Shown here in pieces: positions 51,501 through 64,000 of a stretch of 64,000 nt of DNA. This DNA is from Trichoplax adhaerens (taxonomy: Eukaryota > Placozoa > Uniplacotomia > Trichoplacea > Trichoplacidae). The translations under genes were made by a program, and so were the position numbers. Every line of letters starts with the position of its first letter. The first letter of the stretch is position 1. The stretch lies in the NCBI RefSeq assembly GCF_000150275.1, contig NW_002060945.1, positions 197,872-261,871 on the forward strand. Reading direction: 5' to 3'. The notes under the pieces are model-generated. The model was not told where the DNA came from. It made no database searches and saw nothing but the letters and a program-made list of their open reading frames with translations.

Positions 51501-52782
51501 ACGATGGTAGAATAGTGTCTTGCTCAATCGGAGATATTATTCTTGATGAGTATTGTTGGGTGGCAGTTATGGCGCTTACAATTAATTTATCCATGTCCGT
51601 CAAGGCTGACAGGCTATTTTCTTCCTTTCCAAAGCTGGACAAAATTCTTCTCTTTGTTATGATTTAAATAAAAAAAAAAAATAGGGGAATTTTTTTGTCC
51701 TTACAAGTGCCTACAAGTCTAGTGTATCATGGAATAGTTGAAGTTTATCACTGTAACCATCTATTGGTAAGGAATAGATCATATTATAGGTAGATGTTTC
51801 TGTTGAGGGATAATATGCTGTGCAAAGAGCTTAATTTGTGTATCGAGCACCTTTTCTATATTTCAATTCTGGCTATAACATGGTCAAGATAAGTTCTTTG
51901 TCAGAAAAATGGCTATTTTGACCGGGACCATCATATTGAAATCGACTGTACTAGATGGATAAAGCACTTCCCTTTTGATTGCTATTATTAGAGCAATTTA
52001 GCTTTCAATATACAGGAGGGGACATTAAATTGTAAGGCTAAATGGAGAGCTATGGCATGGTCCAGTAGGACAGTTATTTCTTTTCCCTCTCTCTCTTCAA
52101 TATTATTTCTCGACAATAGCCATGATTAATATCCTTGCTTTAGTGGTCAGCCTGCAAGGTATTTACAGCATTGATCATCATAATGGCGTAATATTGAAAG
52201 AAAAACACACGATTCATCCATGTACACCACCTGCTGCGTAATTCCTCTCCACTAATTTAACCTGCAAAATATTCAATATCGACTCTTCTAAGGAAAAAGT
52301 TCTTTTGGGGGCCATTTTGGAATTTACAATACACCACCCACTATGGTACTGCAGTGTAGAAAATGAATTTTTCAATAGTAAGATTTCTTATTGCCTTTAC
52401 TGCTTAGGAGTTGGTGGATTTCCATCATCAATATTCATGATGTATCCTACTCATTTTATAAATTTGGACCGATCTTCTAGCGTGTTTCAATCAGCATTTT
52501 TTTCTGGGGGGGGGGAAATTTCTTTTTAATTCAATTTGAATTGAACTTTTAATCATATTTTTCTTCATTTCTTTGCTAATTTTACAAGTCTTATCTACAG
52601 CAATTCAGATAATCTACTTGCAATACTGTACAACTTCTACTAAGATAATGACTGACACATAAGATTTAATCCATCACTTTAGCCACTCTTGTCGATAGAG
52701 AATAGATGAACAAAGTTCTTAAAAATTTTTCACTGTCATTGCAATTCCACTCGCTATCGATATTCTTAAAATATTTTTCCAA

Positions 52783-52835
52783 ATGGATTGATTGAGGATA
52801 TGACTTCATGTTTACTCGTCGCTCAATCAATCCAT
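52783..52835. repeat. Perfect 14-bp inverted repeat with 25-bp loop
   Basis: ATGGATTGATTGAG at 52783-52796 and its exact reverse complement at 52822-52835. It could form a hairpin in RNA or be a remnant of a small inverted-repeat element. Confidence 0.85.
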
Positions 52836-54943
52836 CCTTACTGTCTTTCATAGTGGAATTGGAAATGCAATTTTTCATTCGCAATATCCATTCACAGAAA
52901 TAATTTCCGCTTTGAATTTTAAATGCTACAACAGTTGAAATGATTTTTTTTTCTTCTAAATCTGTTGCTTTTGAGTTTCTCAATGACTTTTGCTTAAAGG
53001 CTATTTTGCATATAGTTTGACCGCGATAATTTTATCTGAAAAATGGAACAACCACGCCAAAAATAGTAGATACAAGGCAAGAACAGTACTATCGCTTTAT
53101 TAACAACGAGTTCTTTCTCTTATAGGCAATTATATTATTGTGGCTCATCATTTCATAGGACACAAACCTGCATCCATGACGACTGAACTTTTAGAATATC
53201 GACAAGAAGTTTAAAAAGATTATTGTAAGCTGGTGATAGCTAATTGGGGGCGATACCATTTCCAATATCGTCAATAATTAATTATTGAATTAATCTTCGC
53301 CATTCAATCTCCGCTTGAACAAGGTTAGTATGATTAATACAACATCGATACATTATCCTTCGTCAAGTGTTGAATTGTTCTACAATGTTATGGCCTAATC
53401 ATCATCAAATAACTATTCACAGTGACGATATCCTTTTGCCTTGATTAGCACGTAATTATTATTTGGATTATATTAACGATAAACATATGGACGGCTAATT
53501 AGTCCAAAGTGATCCTAATTTGACCCAATTGCATTGAGTATCACTAAATTGAGACATAATGGATAAAAATATGACATAGCAGTACTAATTCCATGGATAC
53601 TTGTATTTAAAGTAGTGCCAAGTGTGAGTATGAATTGAAAAGAACGATTGAAACATGGCGATGAAAAGGATAGTTCAATTCGGATCGATCAATTAGGCAA
53701 TTGTGCAAGTCAAATTGCAGTCTGTTCTTTTCTACATATTGATTCGTTATTCATCGATAGTACTGTACATGCATAATATACTCTTGTTGTTATTTCATCA
53801 ACATTGATGTTAAAATGTTTTCTTCTCCTTGAACCTCCTTTCAATCGATCAATACGTATAACTTTGATTTAGTACGTAAGCAATAGTGGAAGGAAAATTC
53901 TACCATTGTAATAATGTATTACCCTACTAATCATATACCAGTAATCTTTCATTTTGTTTTCTTCTCCCTAATTTGACCATTGTTGCAATTAGATTTGAAA
54001 AGCAGTGATAACTTATAGAATGTTTAATGGAGATGACGTATAACTGAGTTTGTACTTTTTAGTCCACTTGCTAGCGTATTAGAATAGAAATGATCGAGAA
54101 TTGAATACGGATAGGGACAAAAAAATAACGGGAAAAAATAGTAGTTATCAAAAAGTAACTCTTCATTAATAACTACAACGTTATAGAGAGTAATTGACAT
54201 TTATAGTCTAGTATAAACATGACAACTTTTAATAGGATATTATAGCCAAGGATAGAATTTTCGATTTTCTAAATCCATGACAAAGTTGATCATTCAAGTA
54301 GTCAGTGACAAGCTAGGGAGGATTAACCTACACTAATTATCTAATTTCTTTACACGTTTAAATAATTATTCATTTCTAGGTCGATTTTTTGACAGTATCC
54401 ACTCAGTTTTGATCGATTCAACATTATTAAAAGCTTTTACAAAATACGAGTAACATCCTACTCTACTACTTCATAGTAATAAAGAATAGCATGGAAAGAT
54501 TCCATGTGTACATATATAATATATACGATAAGTAAGGAATCAACCAAATGATTGTCTTTGATGGGCTTTCCTTAGGGAATTTCGAATGAAATTACTACAA
54601 ATTTACAATTAAAGATGCTTTTTATCTTAGTTGTAACACTAATTAGAAACTCTTGTGGTATATGAGTGTGTTTTTAAAGTCTTCAAATTGAAATAACAAG
54701 ACATAAGTGGATACGAATTTCTTATTATAACTTTTAATTTAATTGAACATTATTATTATACTTCTATAATCGACTTATGTACCTTTTTTGAATATTATGT
54801 ATTTATAATAAATCATGATAATGAGCTAATGATACATGTGTTAATAAATAGGATACAAAAAATAATATATGTAGAGTACTTTATTTCGTCAGTACTTGAA
54901 TTGGATTTTTTATTTTTCAAAATAGAAGAATTCAAATTTCAAG

Positions 54944-57900
54944 ATGGAAGATTTAAAAACTCAATTAGATGAAAAAACCACTGCATTAAAAAACCTGCAA
55001 CAATATCATGATAAGATGCAAGAAGATGCTAAAGAGGAAACTGAAGCCCTAATTTCTCAAGTTAAAAGTTTACAAGATCAACTACTTGAGGTGAAATATA
55101 ATTATAAAAAGTAAACTGAGTAAAATGTTCTTGACATTTTTGCTTATATAAAGTGAAGCAGTAGTCTTGGTATGGGATGGAAATGGATTTCTTTAAATTA
55201 TTTTTTAATTTAGATATCTTAAAATTAGCTTACTAATTACTTCCTTTAACATTCTCATTGTGTCTCCTGTCATATAATAACGGTTAAAATGGTATTAACG
55301 TCTACTATAGAGACGTATGTAATCATTTTCTCGGTGTTAAGAATAAAAAAAAAGTTCTATCGATTGCCTTTTACTAAATGTTAAATCTATTCTATTATAG
55401 GTGAATGATCTTATGGAAGTAAAAAGTCTAGAAACGCTGAATAGAGATCAAAATGAAACGGATAAACTAGATGCAATGATCAAGCGTAATAAGAATTTGG
55501 AACAAACAATTTCAAACCTTTGGGAAAAGTTAGAACAGAAGAACAATGAATTAAAATCTTTTGTTAATAATAGTGGTAATTATATATCTCCGTTATCCAA
55601 CGCGGAAAACACATTAAATCCTACGCAACAAAGCTTATTAGATTTACCAAGTGCTCAAATATCATTTCAAGCTCTATTATCCAAGTTAATGCTTCCATCT
55701 GATTTACAAACTGATCTATATAATTCATTTCATCAGTACTATAACTCGGTCAGTTGTCTTCACAATTTATTTGAACTAGATGACAACGCCATATTAAAAT
55801 CGGATGGAAAAGACGAAAGTAAAATTGCAACCAATGAAAGTAATACTGATTTAGTTGAAAAGTTAAAATATCGCCTTCAAGGAATCGCAAGCTCGATACA
55901 ATCTATTGCTCAGTATATTTATAAATTAAGTCAAGCGTTAGGTGTGGATGGAATTAAAAATAATCGTAATTTGGATACAGCTAACAGTAAAGATCATGAT
56001 TTAGAAGAAATCAAATCTCAGCTACATCAAAATTATAATGAAATTATCCAGTGGATTTCAATACAGAATTCGTTAGCTGTTGAAAAAATTCAAAAATCAA
56101 AAGACCAACGTATACAACAACTAGAAGAAGCTATTAATAATCAAGATAATCAATTAATTCAATTAAATCAAATGAAAGATAAATTTGAAAACGAATTGCT
56201 AACTCAAGATCGACAAAGTACCAATCATATTGATAAACTAACTCAAAAATTAACCGATTTTAAGGATGAAAATTCTCATTTAAATCGTAAATGCCTAGAA
56301 CTTGAAAGTTTATTAAAAAAGGCTACTGATGACTTTCACCAGAAAAATAAATCGTATGTACAACAGTGTCAAGGTATCCAATTTAAAATTGAGGATATGA
56401 TCGTTACCAATCGACAAGAACTTGATCTACTACAGAAAGAATACGAATTAAATAATTCAATAGATGGCGTAACAGCAGATAGTGGTAACAATTCTATTCA
56501 ATTGCTTGACACCGAAGAAATTAAGATTCAGCGTAAAGAGTCGTTGAAAGAGTTAGAAATGAAATGGGAAGAATTACTTCATAGTGCTAAGATGGAAATT
56601 GTATCACTTAAAGAACAACATAATCATGAAATACAACTTCTTGATGAAAAATATCGTGCAGATGTTGATAAATTACAAAAGAAATTAGAAGATAAGCCAT
56701 TCAATGAAGCTGAAAATAAGAATCAAGAAGAAGAACTAATATCATCTAATTATGGTAATGTTGTACTGCGAAAAAAGAATCGGAAGCAAAATAATATGCG
56801 TCCTTGGAATACTAATATCAAGTCCGATCAAGCCATTAAGTCGGCACTACTGAACGGCGATCAATCACAGCCGTCATCGTCAATAGTTACAGACAAATTG
56901 AATATAAATACTAACCGTATTGAAAATTTAAAAGTGCAATTTCATCAAGAGATCACTAATTTGCTCACTCAAATTGATCGCTTAATTGTTAGTGAAAATG
57001 CAGATAATCAACAATTGCAAGCATGGGCAACTGCAATTCAACAACTTCATACGGTTTATCAAGCTGAAGTGGATCTTTTATTTCAAGAATATAAAATTTT
57101 ACAGCAGTCATTATCGATTGACAAACAACAAATAATTGATAACTTAACTAAGCAACATCATGAAAATATACAAAAATTGAAGGAAACACTTGCTGCTGAA
57201 GCAGCAGAAAATGATTCAGTTAAGAGAAAAGAACTTGAAGATCATTTTAATGAAAATTTGATTAATGTAACTGAAACTATAGAAAAGCAATGTCAACAAC
57301 ATTACAAGGAAGAATTATCTATCATACAGAAACAAATGAATAAAGAAATAGATGACATGAAAAAGAGACATCATCAAGAATGGCTTGATTCACAAGATAA
57401 GGAAATCAATTTTTCATTAGCACTAGAAAATTTATCTGTGGATCAGCAAAATTATCATCAAATATTACTTAAGAAAGAGGATGAAATATCGTCTAGATTG
57501 GAGCAATTTTGCGTTACCGAATTGGAATTGTTGAGAAATAAGTTAAGTACACTTGATGATAAAACATCAATTATCGATCAGTTGCAAGACAGCTTGCTTC
57601 ACTATAAACGTACCATGTTACAATTCATGTTTGAAGAAATACAGAAATATTACCAAAGTCATCAAGATGTAATAAACACATATCATCACAAAGTGGAAGC
57701 AAAAATGATGAATCTATACCAACAAGGTCTGGATAGTGTACGTCAACAACATGAAGATAATATGAAAAAGATAAAAGAGGAAACTACAGCAACTTTAACA
57801 TCACATCATGAAGTAGCTATGGCCCAGTTGAAAGATAATTACCAAAAGGAACTATTAAGTAAGATGGAATCGGCAAGGATCTCTTTAACGGCAAAATTAA

Positions 57901-60482
57901 ATGAACAACATGAAGAAGAATTAAATAATTTACGTAATCATTTGCAAGATACTTATGAAAATAGCATTAGGGTAGCATTGGATGAATTAAAACGAAAAGA
58001 AAAACTATCTCAGGAAAAATTTGATGAAAGAGTTGAAAAAACCGTCGATGAACTACTTGAACAACGATTGATGCAATATAATAATGAAATAAAAAAATTG
58101 CATGATCAAACCATTGATTTGGAGAGAAAGTTAGCCGAGCAACAAAATATCAATGCTTTCGCAAATGTTGAGAACGGCTCTCAGAATGTTGAAATTATTA
58201 CTAACGATACAATAGATAATGCAAATGATCATACTAAAGAAAAATCAAGAGATGTTCAAATGCAAGAAAGTAAATTAACTGATGGAAATGCAGAGGATAT
58301 AAAACCTATAACAGATTTTCCCCGTGACTATCAATCTATCGTCAGCTCAATTGAATATTTACTGAACATTTCGAGATATCATGCGTCTATGGATAGCAAT
58401 AAAGATAGCGATAATAATAATACATTATCATTGTTATTAACAGAAATGGTATTTGAATATCTCAAGAAGTTGGTACGTGGCCAAAAGACTGGAAAGCAAG
58501 AGCTTTCAGAGTCGGAAGTGGAAAAAATTTGTGCTTTAATAGAAGAATTAGAAAAGAAATGGACAAAGATTACACGTGATGATTGGATATCAGTGATTAA
58601 TAGTAGCGCTTTAATATCGTCTCAGAAAGATGATTTTAACCTTTATGATGCTTTACCATACACTTTAACAACACTTAAAAATCTCATATCAAGCAATACG
58701 AATGATACAGATGAAATATCAGTACAGGGAAATGATTCTTCGAAGTTACGTTCACCTCATTATTTGGTGGTAATTCTCGAAACTGTATCTCAGCTTCTAT
58801 TAGTAAACGCTTTGGAATTAGCACTTAATTGCAAATCACTAAGTAACAGTAAAAGTAACAGCAATTATAATGGAGGGCTTGTTACGGTTTCTACTACAGA
58901 AGGTAGACAGTCCTTTCCTCCGTTATATAAAGATTTTATGTTGCAATTAATATCGCAATTGGAATCAATGAAAAAAGACTTAAAACAGGTTCTTGAGTAT
59001 TTTAGTACGATGAATCATGGTACTACTGAAGTTACTGCCTCAACGATGAGGCAATATTTGCAGCCAATGTTGAAGAAAATCATGCAATTTATTGGAGATC
59101 CGACTGTAGTGGAAGAGACGTCTCGTCCTAGACTTGCTGATGAGCATATGAAAGCGCCAACTATTGCAGATAATGGTAAGAATAATAATGGCAGCGTAGA
59201 AGAAATCAATCTGAAAATAGATCGAAAAGTTATAACCTCCAAAAATTTGACAAGGGATCATTTTAATTACCTTGAAGCTATGATTGTTCAAAACTATCAA
59301 TTTGATCGAATACTCGATTTAGAAATTGATAGAAAGTCGGTTGTTTACAGTCAAATTCAACTAGTAGTTGACAAGGAGTGTTTGGCTTTCGAAAAGCGCT
59401 GTAAGGCTCGGTTACAACAACAACTTGATTCAACCTTCACTAGTAATGAAATTAATATTTTAATGGAGCAATGTAATAAAGCTATAAAGGAAATACAAAG
59501 ATACAGAAATCAATTGACGACTGAGTCAAATTCTAAAAGTGTTAATGATTTGAACGTTGCTAAAGAAAAATTTTATTCCGATTTAGTATCGCAAAAACAA
59601 TTTGCAACGTGGCAACGCCACCGTATTGATGATGAAATAATCTGTTCATTAATCATTAAAGAATTGTTTATAATGCAATTAGATCAACTTGGTAAACAAC
59701 AGGAATGCTTGCTTCATAAATTAGAGAAAGATGAAACATTTACTATGCAGCAGAAATCGATTATTAATCAATTGGATGTGTTGGATAGCGATTTGCAACA
59801 AGAGAACCGGTTATTACGAGATTGGTTAGTTGAAGGTGATACATATGGATATAATAACTATACAACTAAGTCAGATCAGTTGGACTATAATTCTTATCCG
59901 TCAAATAGTAGTGATCATTCTACTATATCTTCATATGTATTGATCAATAATATGAGCAAAAAAGGAACGGAATTGAGTTCATATTCTACCGGGCAAAATA
60001 GCGAGCAGGAGAGTAAGGCATATTCTCGAAATGTTAGTGCAAGTACACCGATAGAATCTTCGTTTAAGAGGGTTAGCTTTACATCCCCGGCTCGTTCAAA
60101 CAATAATGTTTCGTCCTGTAAGAGAAGTCCATCAAACGAAGGTAGCCTTAACTTGGGTAGTAAACTAACTGACAGCAGCCTAGCGAGCTCGTCGTTTGGC
60201 TATCATGTCAATGACGCTAATACTTTCTATAGCTCGAAAAGCAGTAGAGATAAATACAGCTATCACTCGATATCCAATATTGCGTCTCCGACTTCAAATG
60301 AATTAAACACTCTTACAAGCTATAATTCTCGAAATCAATCAAATCATAGTCGTTCTAGTCTATATCGTCAACAGAGACTAACTCACAATTCAAAATATTG
60401 GGAAGAAATACAAAACCTTCGTCAAGATCTCGCTCTTCATCAGCATTTGCGGTCACAGCAGGATATATTTAATCTCAAGTAA
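54944..60482 (+). CDS. Giant coiled-coil protein, at least 1742 aa, scaffold-like, family not identified
   Basis: Two exons are clear: 54944-55090 (49 codons, donor GAG|GTGAAA) and 55401-60482 (acceptor CTATTATAG|GTG), joined in phase 0. The large exon is 5.1 kb without introns. Residues numbered from the 54944 ATG: predicted heptad-rich coiled coil at about 1-100, 270-480 and 540-980 (Gln/Glu/Lys/Leu-rich, e.g. HHEVAMAQLKDNYQKELL). A largely helical, less charged region follows (about 1010-1550), including a segment with QNYQFDRILDLEIDRKSV and KCKARLQQQLDSTF-like helices. A Ser/Asn/Tyr-rich disordered tail covers about 1560-1700, and a short terminal helix ends in HLRSQQDIFNLK. No membrane segment, kinase, PACT or calponin domain is evident. 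The layout suggests a centrosomal or cytoskeletal scaffold, but I cannot name it. A stop lies in frame upstream of the ATG, yet a pyrimidine tract plus AG (54925) would also allow an upstream exon. Confidence 0.88.
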
Positions 60483-60502
60483 TGTTGGTTTTCGATTCGA
60501 AC

Positions 60503-60508
60503 AATAAA
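60503..60508 (+). terminator. Putative polyadenylation signal of the coiled-coil gene
   Basis: AATAAA lies 20 nt beyond the stop codon. The position suits a very short 3' UTR, but the hexamer is frequent in AT-rich DNA. Confidence 0.35.
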
Positions 60509-63500
60509 TCAGAAGGTCAACTTAAAGTTTCGACGCTAGATAATATATTCCAAATTTTTTTAACTAATTAAGTCTTAAACCCATTGAGATTGTTTTTAGT
60601 GTACTAATTAAAAATTAGAGTGGATCTGTTATTCCTGCTAGCTATGCTTGTTGATTGTTTAACGATTGCTATGAAGTGACTATGTAATTTGAAACTATGA
60701 AAGTAGAGAGTGAAATTCGATTACTAAGAAACCTTTTGCATCTGATTGTGGTCGGTATGAAAGTAAGCAAGTGATTATTATATTGTATTTTGTACAAGAT
60801 TTAGCACAAATTTAGATTTTTGCCTACTTAAGCCTCAGCATTTATCATTTATGAGAATGCAGCTTCCATACTGTTCGTTCTATCTTATTGCTATAAATAC
60901 GATATTACGAGCACAGACTATAGTAGAGAAACTTTATTTCCGCACCTGTTGATGTTCTTGTATCATGTGTTGGCAATTATCATTCAATAATGATTATAAA
61001 CCAGACATCTAAAATTGTTACCGCTATCATGAGTACTTTATAAAAATTTTTCATGTACGGCTTGATTTCAGAATTGTGTAAAAAGGCTATTAAGTTAAAG
61101 ATTTGACAGTAGTATTCCCGCTATAGAATCATAGTTTTGGTTGCAATTTCTTTAACGGCGATAAAGAATAATGATTCACACATGATAAGAACTGATTTAG
61201 ATACCCATGTAAGTTACGTACAAAGTTTATACGATTTTATGATAATTATTATATTTTAGAGTTGTAAATAGGCATTTTAAACCATAAAGCCTGTCAGTAT
61301 TATTATTGCATATATTGTATTACACTTTCAACTGTTTATTTCCGTATAATTTTTTGTGAGGTAAAGTTAAATTTACCTCGCTTCGTGCAACTGCTAACTC
61401 GAACAGTTTAATTTGGTTTAATAGTGCTAAGCAAAATTGTAGCTAGCAGTTTGCTCTGCCTATCAAAGCAAATTTTCCTGTAAGTATATTTAATAGTAAA
61501 GAAACTACTGTTTCTGAACTAAAGCATTTCTTCCTCACTTTTAAAATTACATATATATTAAGTCTATACAAATATTTGATGAGATATGCAAAGTTAAAAG
61601 TTTTATTCACATTTTCTTTCATCTTTAAAGAAACCAATGGTAAACAGCTGCGAAAGTTACTAAAGTAATAAATATGCAATCTTCTACCCAGAGTAATGTT
61701 GTAGATGTTGTTTGTGGTGAGGATAACTGGTTCTCAGTTCAAAGCGATAAGGCTATTTTTTGCTGTACTAGGATTTACAAGAAAGAAAAATACCTAAAAA
61801 GTATCTATAATGTACTACTGTGTTGAGTTATAAGTCACTGCGGCAGAGGATTACCTCATTTTTGTCTCTTTAGAACAGTCCTGTCTTATATTGCATGAAA
61901 TTGTATTTGATTTGGGCAATTAGTGGACATGCACGTACATGCTTATCGATACCAGCTTTAGTACCTATTACATGCATCGTCTAAATTTTTATCAAGTAGC
62001 AAGTGAATATGCAGATACCTAGATCGTACTGTATACATGTGTGTGCGTCCATCTATAAACATGAATCAGGTAATTTGCTTTCTATACTCATTTCCAACTT
62101 GATACCAAACATAGGATATATATGTGTAGGATGAAGTTTGTGTTTTTGTTGAAAGCAAATTCACTATAAAATCAGCTAGAATGGCAGCTAACCGATTTGC
62201 TATTAGTTAAAGCACAACTGATATTCAATCACTGTTACATAATTTGGATAAATTGATAAAAGTATGCACTAAATCAGTAAATGACGTGCATAATGTAATT
62301 AACTCTTCATCAGCTGCATCCCGGTAATCATTGGATTCTTTGCTGCATAAACAAAAAAATTACTTTTATTTAGGATAGTTATCGGAAATCAGTAGACAAA
62401 TTGTAGATTAATTGAACGTTTCCAGATCAATTAAATGATTTAAAAGGCTAGTTTAATAAAATGGTGCATTTACATTCATTTTGTTAGTTGTTAGTTCGCA
62501 TAGTAGTTGCTACTATTACGATATTATTGAATCAATTTTATCTTCTATTCCTTTAAGGTCATTCCTCTATGCTTTGTTAGCATAACATAATTTAATCTTA
62601 ACAAACGTAGAAACTAGCTCGTTATTTAAATAAATTTTATCATTTACGATATTCAGTTAGCTATGATTTCTTGCTGAGCATGATTATCCTCTTCACAGCG
62701 GTCAAGAAATTGGCAATCCAGATCAAAGAGGAAGTATTTTAAGATCTACGATTTTACTGACTTCAGCTAGTCTCAAAGTTTGTGTATTTTATTACGTTAC
62801 TTGCTTTTATTTGACACTAAAAGCAAGAACTGTTCGCAGCAACAATGTTCTCTACTATTTTATAAGAAAATTTTCTCTTCACTAATCGTAAACTAGCCGT
62901 GATTAAGCACTTTGGCAGTCGTTAAGAAATTAACAATCCAGCGCAAAATAGGAGGTATTAATTGGTCCAGATTACATTACCCTGTCATGGAATTTATGTA
63001 TATTATTTCTTCTTATTGAATACTAAAATAATAACAACCGTTTTATAACAATAACGTATTTTAGTATTAGAAAAAAATTAAAAAAACTGTTAGTCAGACT
63101 GGCATCTATTGAATCTGATTTGAATTTGTATATTGTAATTAATTATTCTAATTTGTGTTGATTGATTGGCCATAGTATGGCTAAATTAGCTTGAAATTAA
63201 TTAAGATTAATTGTGATAGTTTCTGTTGTTATTATCTTAGCATTGTTATTTAAATAAGATTGTAGAATGGTATCATTGTCGTGGATAGTAGATCTATTTT
63301 CCTCATCGGCGTCGCTCCTATTGATATAAAAATTAAATTGTTCCGTTAGGCATCAACGCTACGCTATAAGCTACTAAAAGCGTTGTAGCTGTTATGGAAA
63401 CCCCATCGATTGAATATAAATGGTAGTAAATTATACATATTAATTATCTAATCGCTGTTCTTATAGATGTGTAGTACACTTTATCAATCGTTCTATAGGT

Positions 63501-64000
63501 TAATATATTTTTTATTGTATGCCAAGAACACTGAATAGCTTTGAAGGTTGAATTAATGCTTAAAGCTATAAACTATTATACGGTTGTATAGTAGACTCGA
63601 GAGGAAAGGAGAAGGAAACATATATTGATATCGGTACAAGAAACGCTAAAAATAACTCAAATCTTGGTAAGTTTGCTCATTTTACTAGATAGAAACTACA
63701 GTTGGAATTGAATACTACTTTCTATGTTAACAACATGGATATATGAGCGGCGAAAAACATGCTGTAATTATTTTGTCTATGTAGAAAATTGAACTTAAGC
63801 TGCATCACACCTTGTATTTCCTTTTTCATTACCGCTACGACATACAACAAATTATGATAGCATGGGCTGGTAGAATTAGTATCGATTTTAATATCGACCT
63901 AGCATCATACTAATGCTTGGAAATTACATTGTTATGCCTCTTCCGTCATGATAACTAAGTTAATTATTAGTTTAGTTCTATCTTCTAAGCTTGAGATTCA
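60509..64000. other. 3' spacer, no gene seen
   Basis: About 3.5 kb of AT-rich sequence. I found no exon with recognisable protein similarity. A weakly repeated stretch (GTCAAGAAATTGGCAATCCAG near 62701 and GTTAAGAAATTAACAATCCAG near 62920) suggests an old duplication of about 220 bp, at low confidence. Confidence 0.5.

Larger units (their letters stand above)
40150..54943. other. Gene-poor 15 kb region between divergent IMP and coiled-coil genes
   Basis: No exon could be supported in about 14.8 kb. The open frames seen (for example 49486-49692 on -, 49886-50146 on +, 52305-52529 on +, 52666-52983 on -) lack recognisable domains. The stretch contains tandem duplications at 42504-42860, 46377-46590 and 47529-48240, inverted repeats at 48541-48590 and 52783-52835, a (TA)n(GA)n tract at 46199-46228, and TACAGTAC clusters near 49585-49615 and 49825-49850. 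The IMP promoter should lie at the left edge and the coiled-coil gene promoter at the right. Confidence 0.55.

Noticed and set aside
52666-52983. 105-aa minus-strand frame
   Set aside because: It spans the perfect inverted repeat and an AT-rich tract, with no family resemblance and no supporting neighbours.
59015-59300. Minus-strand frames over the coiled-coil gene
   Set aside because: Antisense shadows of the 5.1 kb coding exon.

Overview
The window reads as animal nuclear DNA: AT-rich, with genes split by many short GT-AG introns, single-exon genes of animal type (a class A GPCR and a GT31 glycosyltransferase), large non-coding spacers rich in tandem repeats, and a short TTAGGG telomere-type tract. 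IGF2BP/IMP and rhodopsin-type GPCR families together point to a metazoan. AT richness, short introns, intronless GPCRs and a simple gene set would suit an early-branching animal such as a placozoan. That placement is inference and cannot be proved from sequence alone.

Layout, left to right. (1) A small five-exon gene on + (225-1351), unrecognised, about 185 aa. (2) An intronless class A GPCR on - (5651-6841). (3) A repeat-rich spacer (about 9-11.7 kb) with telomere-like repeats, an 86-bp duplication and TACTGTACAGTA-type palindromic arrays. (4) ABCF2 on + (11956-16925), reconstructed in 12 exons with all intron phases matching. (5) A convergent intronless GT31 beta-1,3-glycosyltransferase on - (19247-20491). 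(6) A satellite-rich spacer (20.5-25.1 kb) with an 82-85 bp triplication, a three-monomer higher-order repeat array and a further diverged tandem. (7) An IGF2BP/IMP (VICKZ) RNA-binding protein gene on - (26932-40149), reconstructed in 20 exons; it encodes 621 aa with two RRM-type regions and four KH domains, and a 7.6 kb first intron separates the start exon from the rest. (8) A gene-poor 15 kb stretch (40.2-54.9 kb) with several tandem duplications and inverted repeats. (9) A very long coiled-coil protein gene on + (54944-60482) with a 5.1 kb exon. (10) A 3.5 kb stretch with no recognisable gene.

The genes do not form an operon or an obvious pathway. ABCF2 (ribosome-associated ATPase) and IMP (mRNA binding) both concern translation or RNA; the GPCR and GT31 enzyme belong to the membrane and secretory system; the coiled-coil protein is probably a cytoskeletal or centrosomal-type scaffold. 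The most unusual features are the GPCR's altered DRY and NPxxY motifs, the divergent split RRM1 of IMP, the higher-order satellite at 22.8-24.4 kb, and the window-wide enrichment of a short TAC/GTA palindrome in spacers and large introns.
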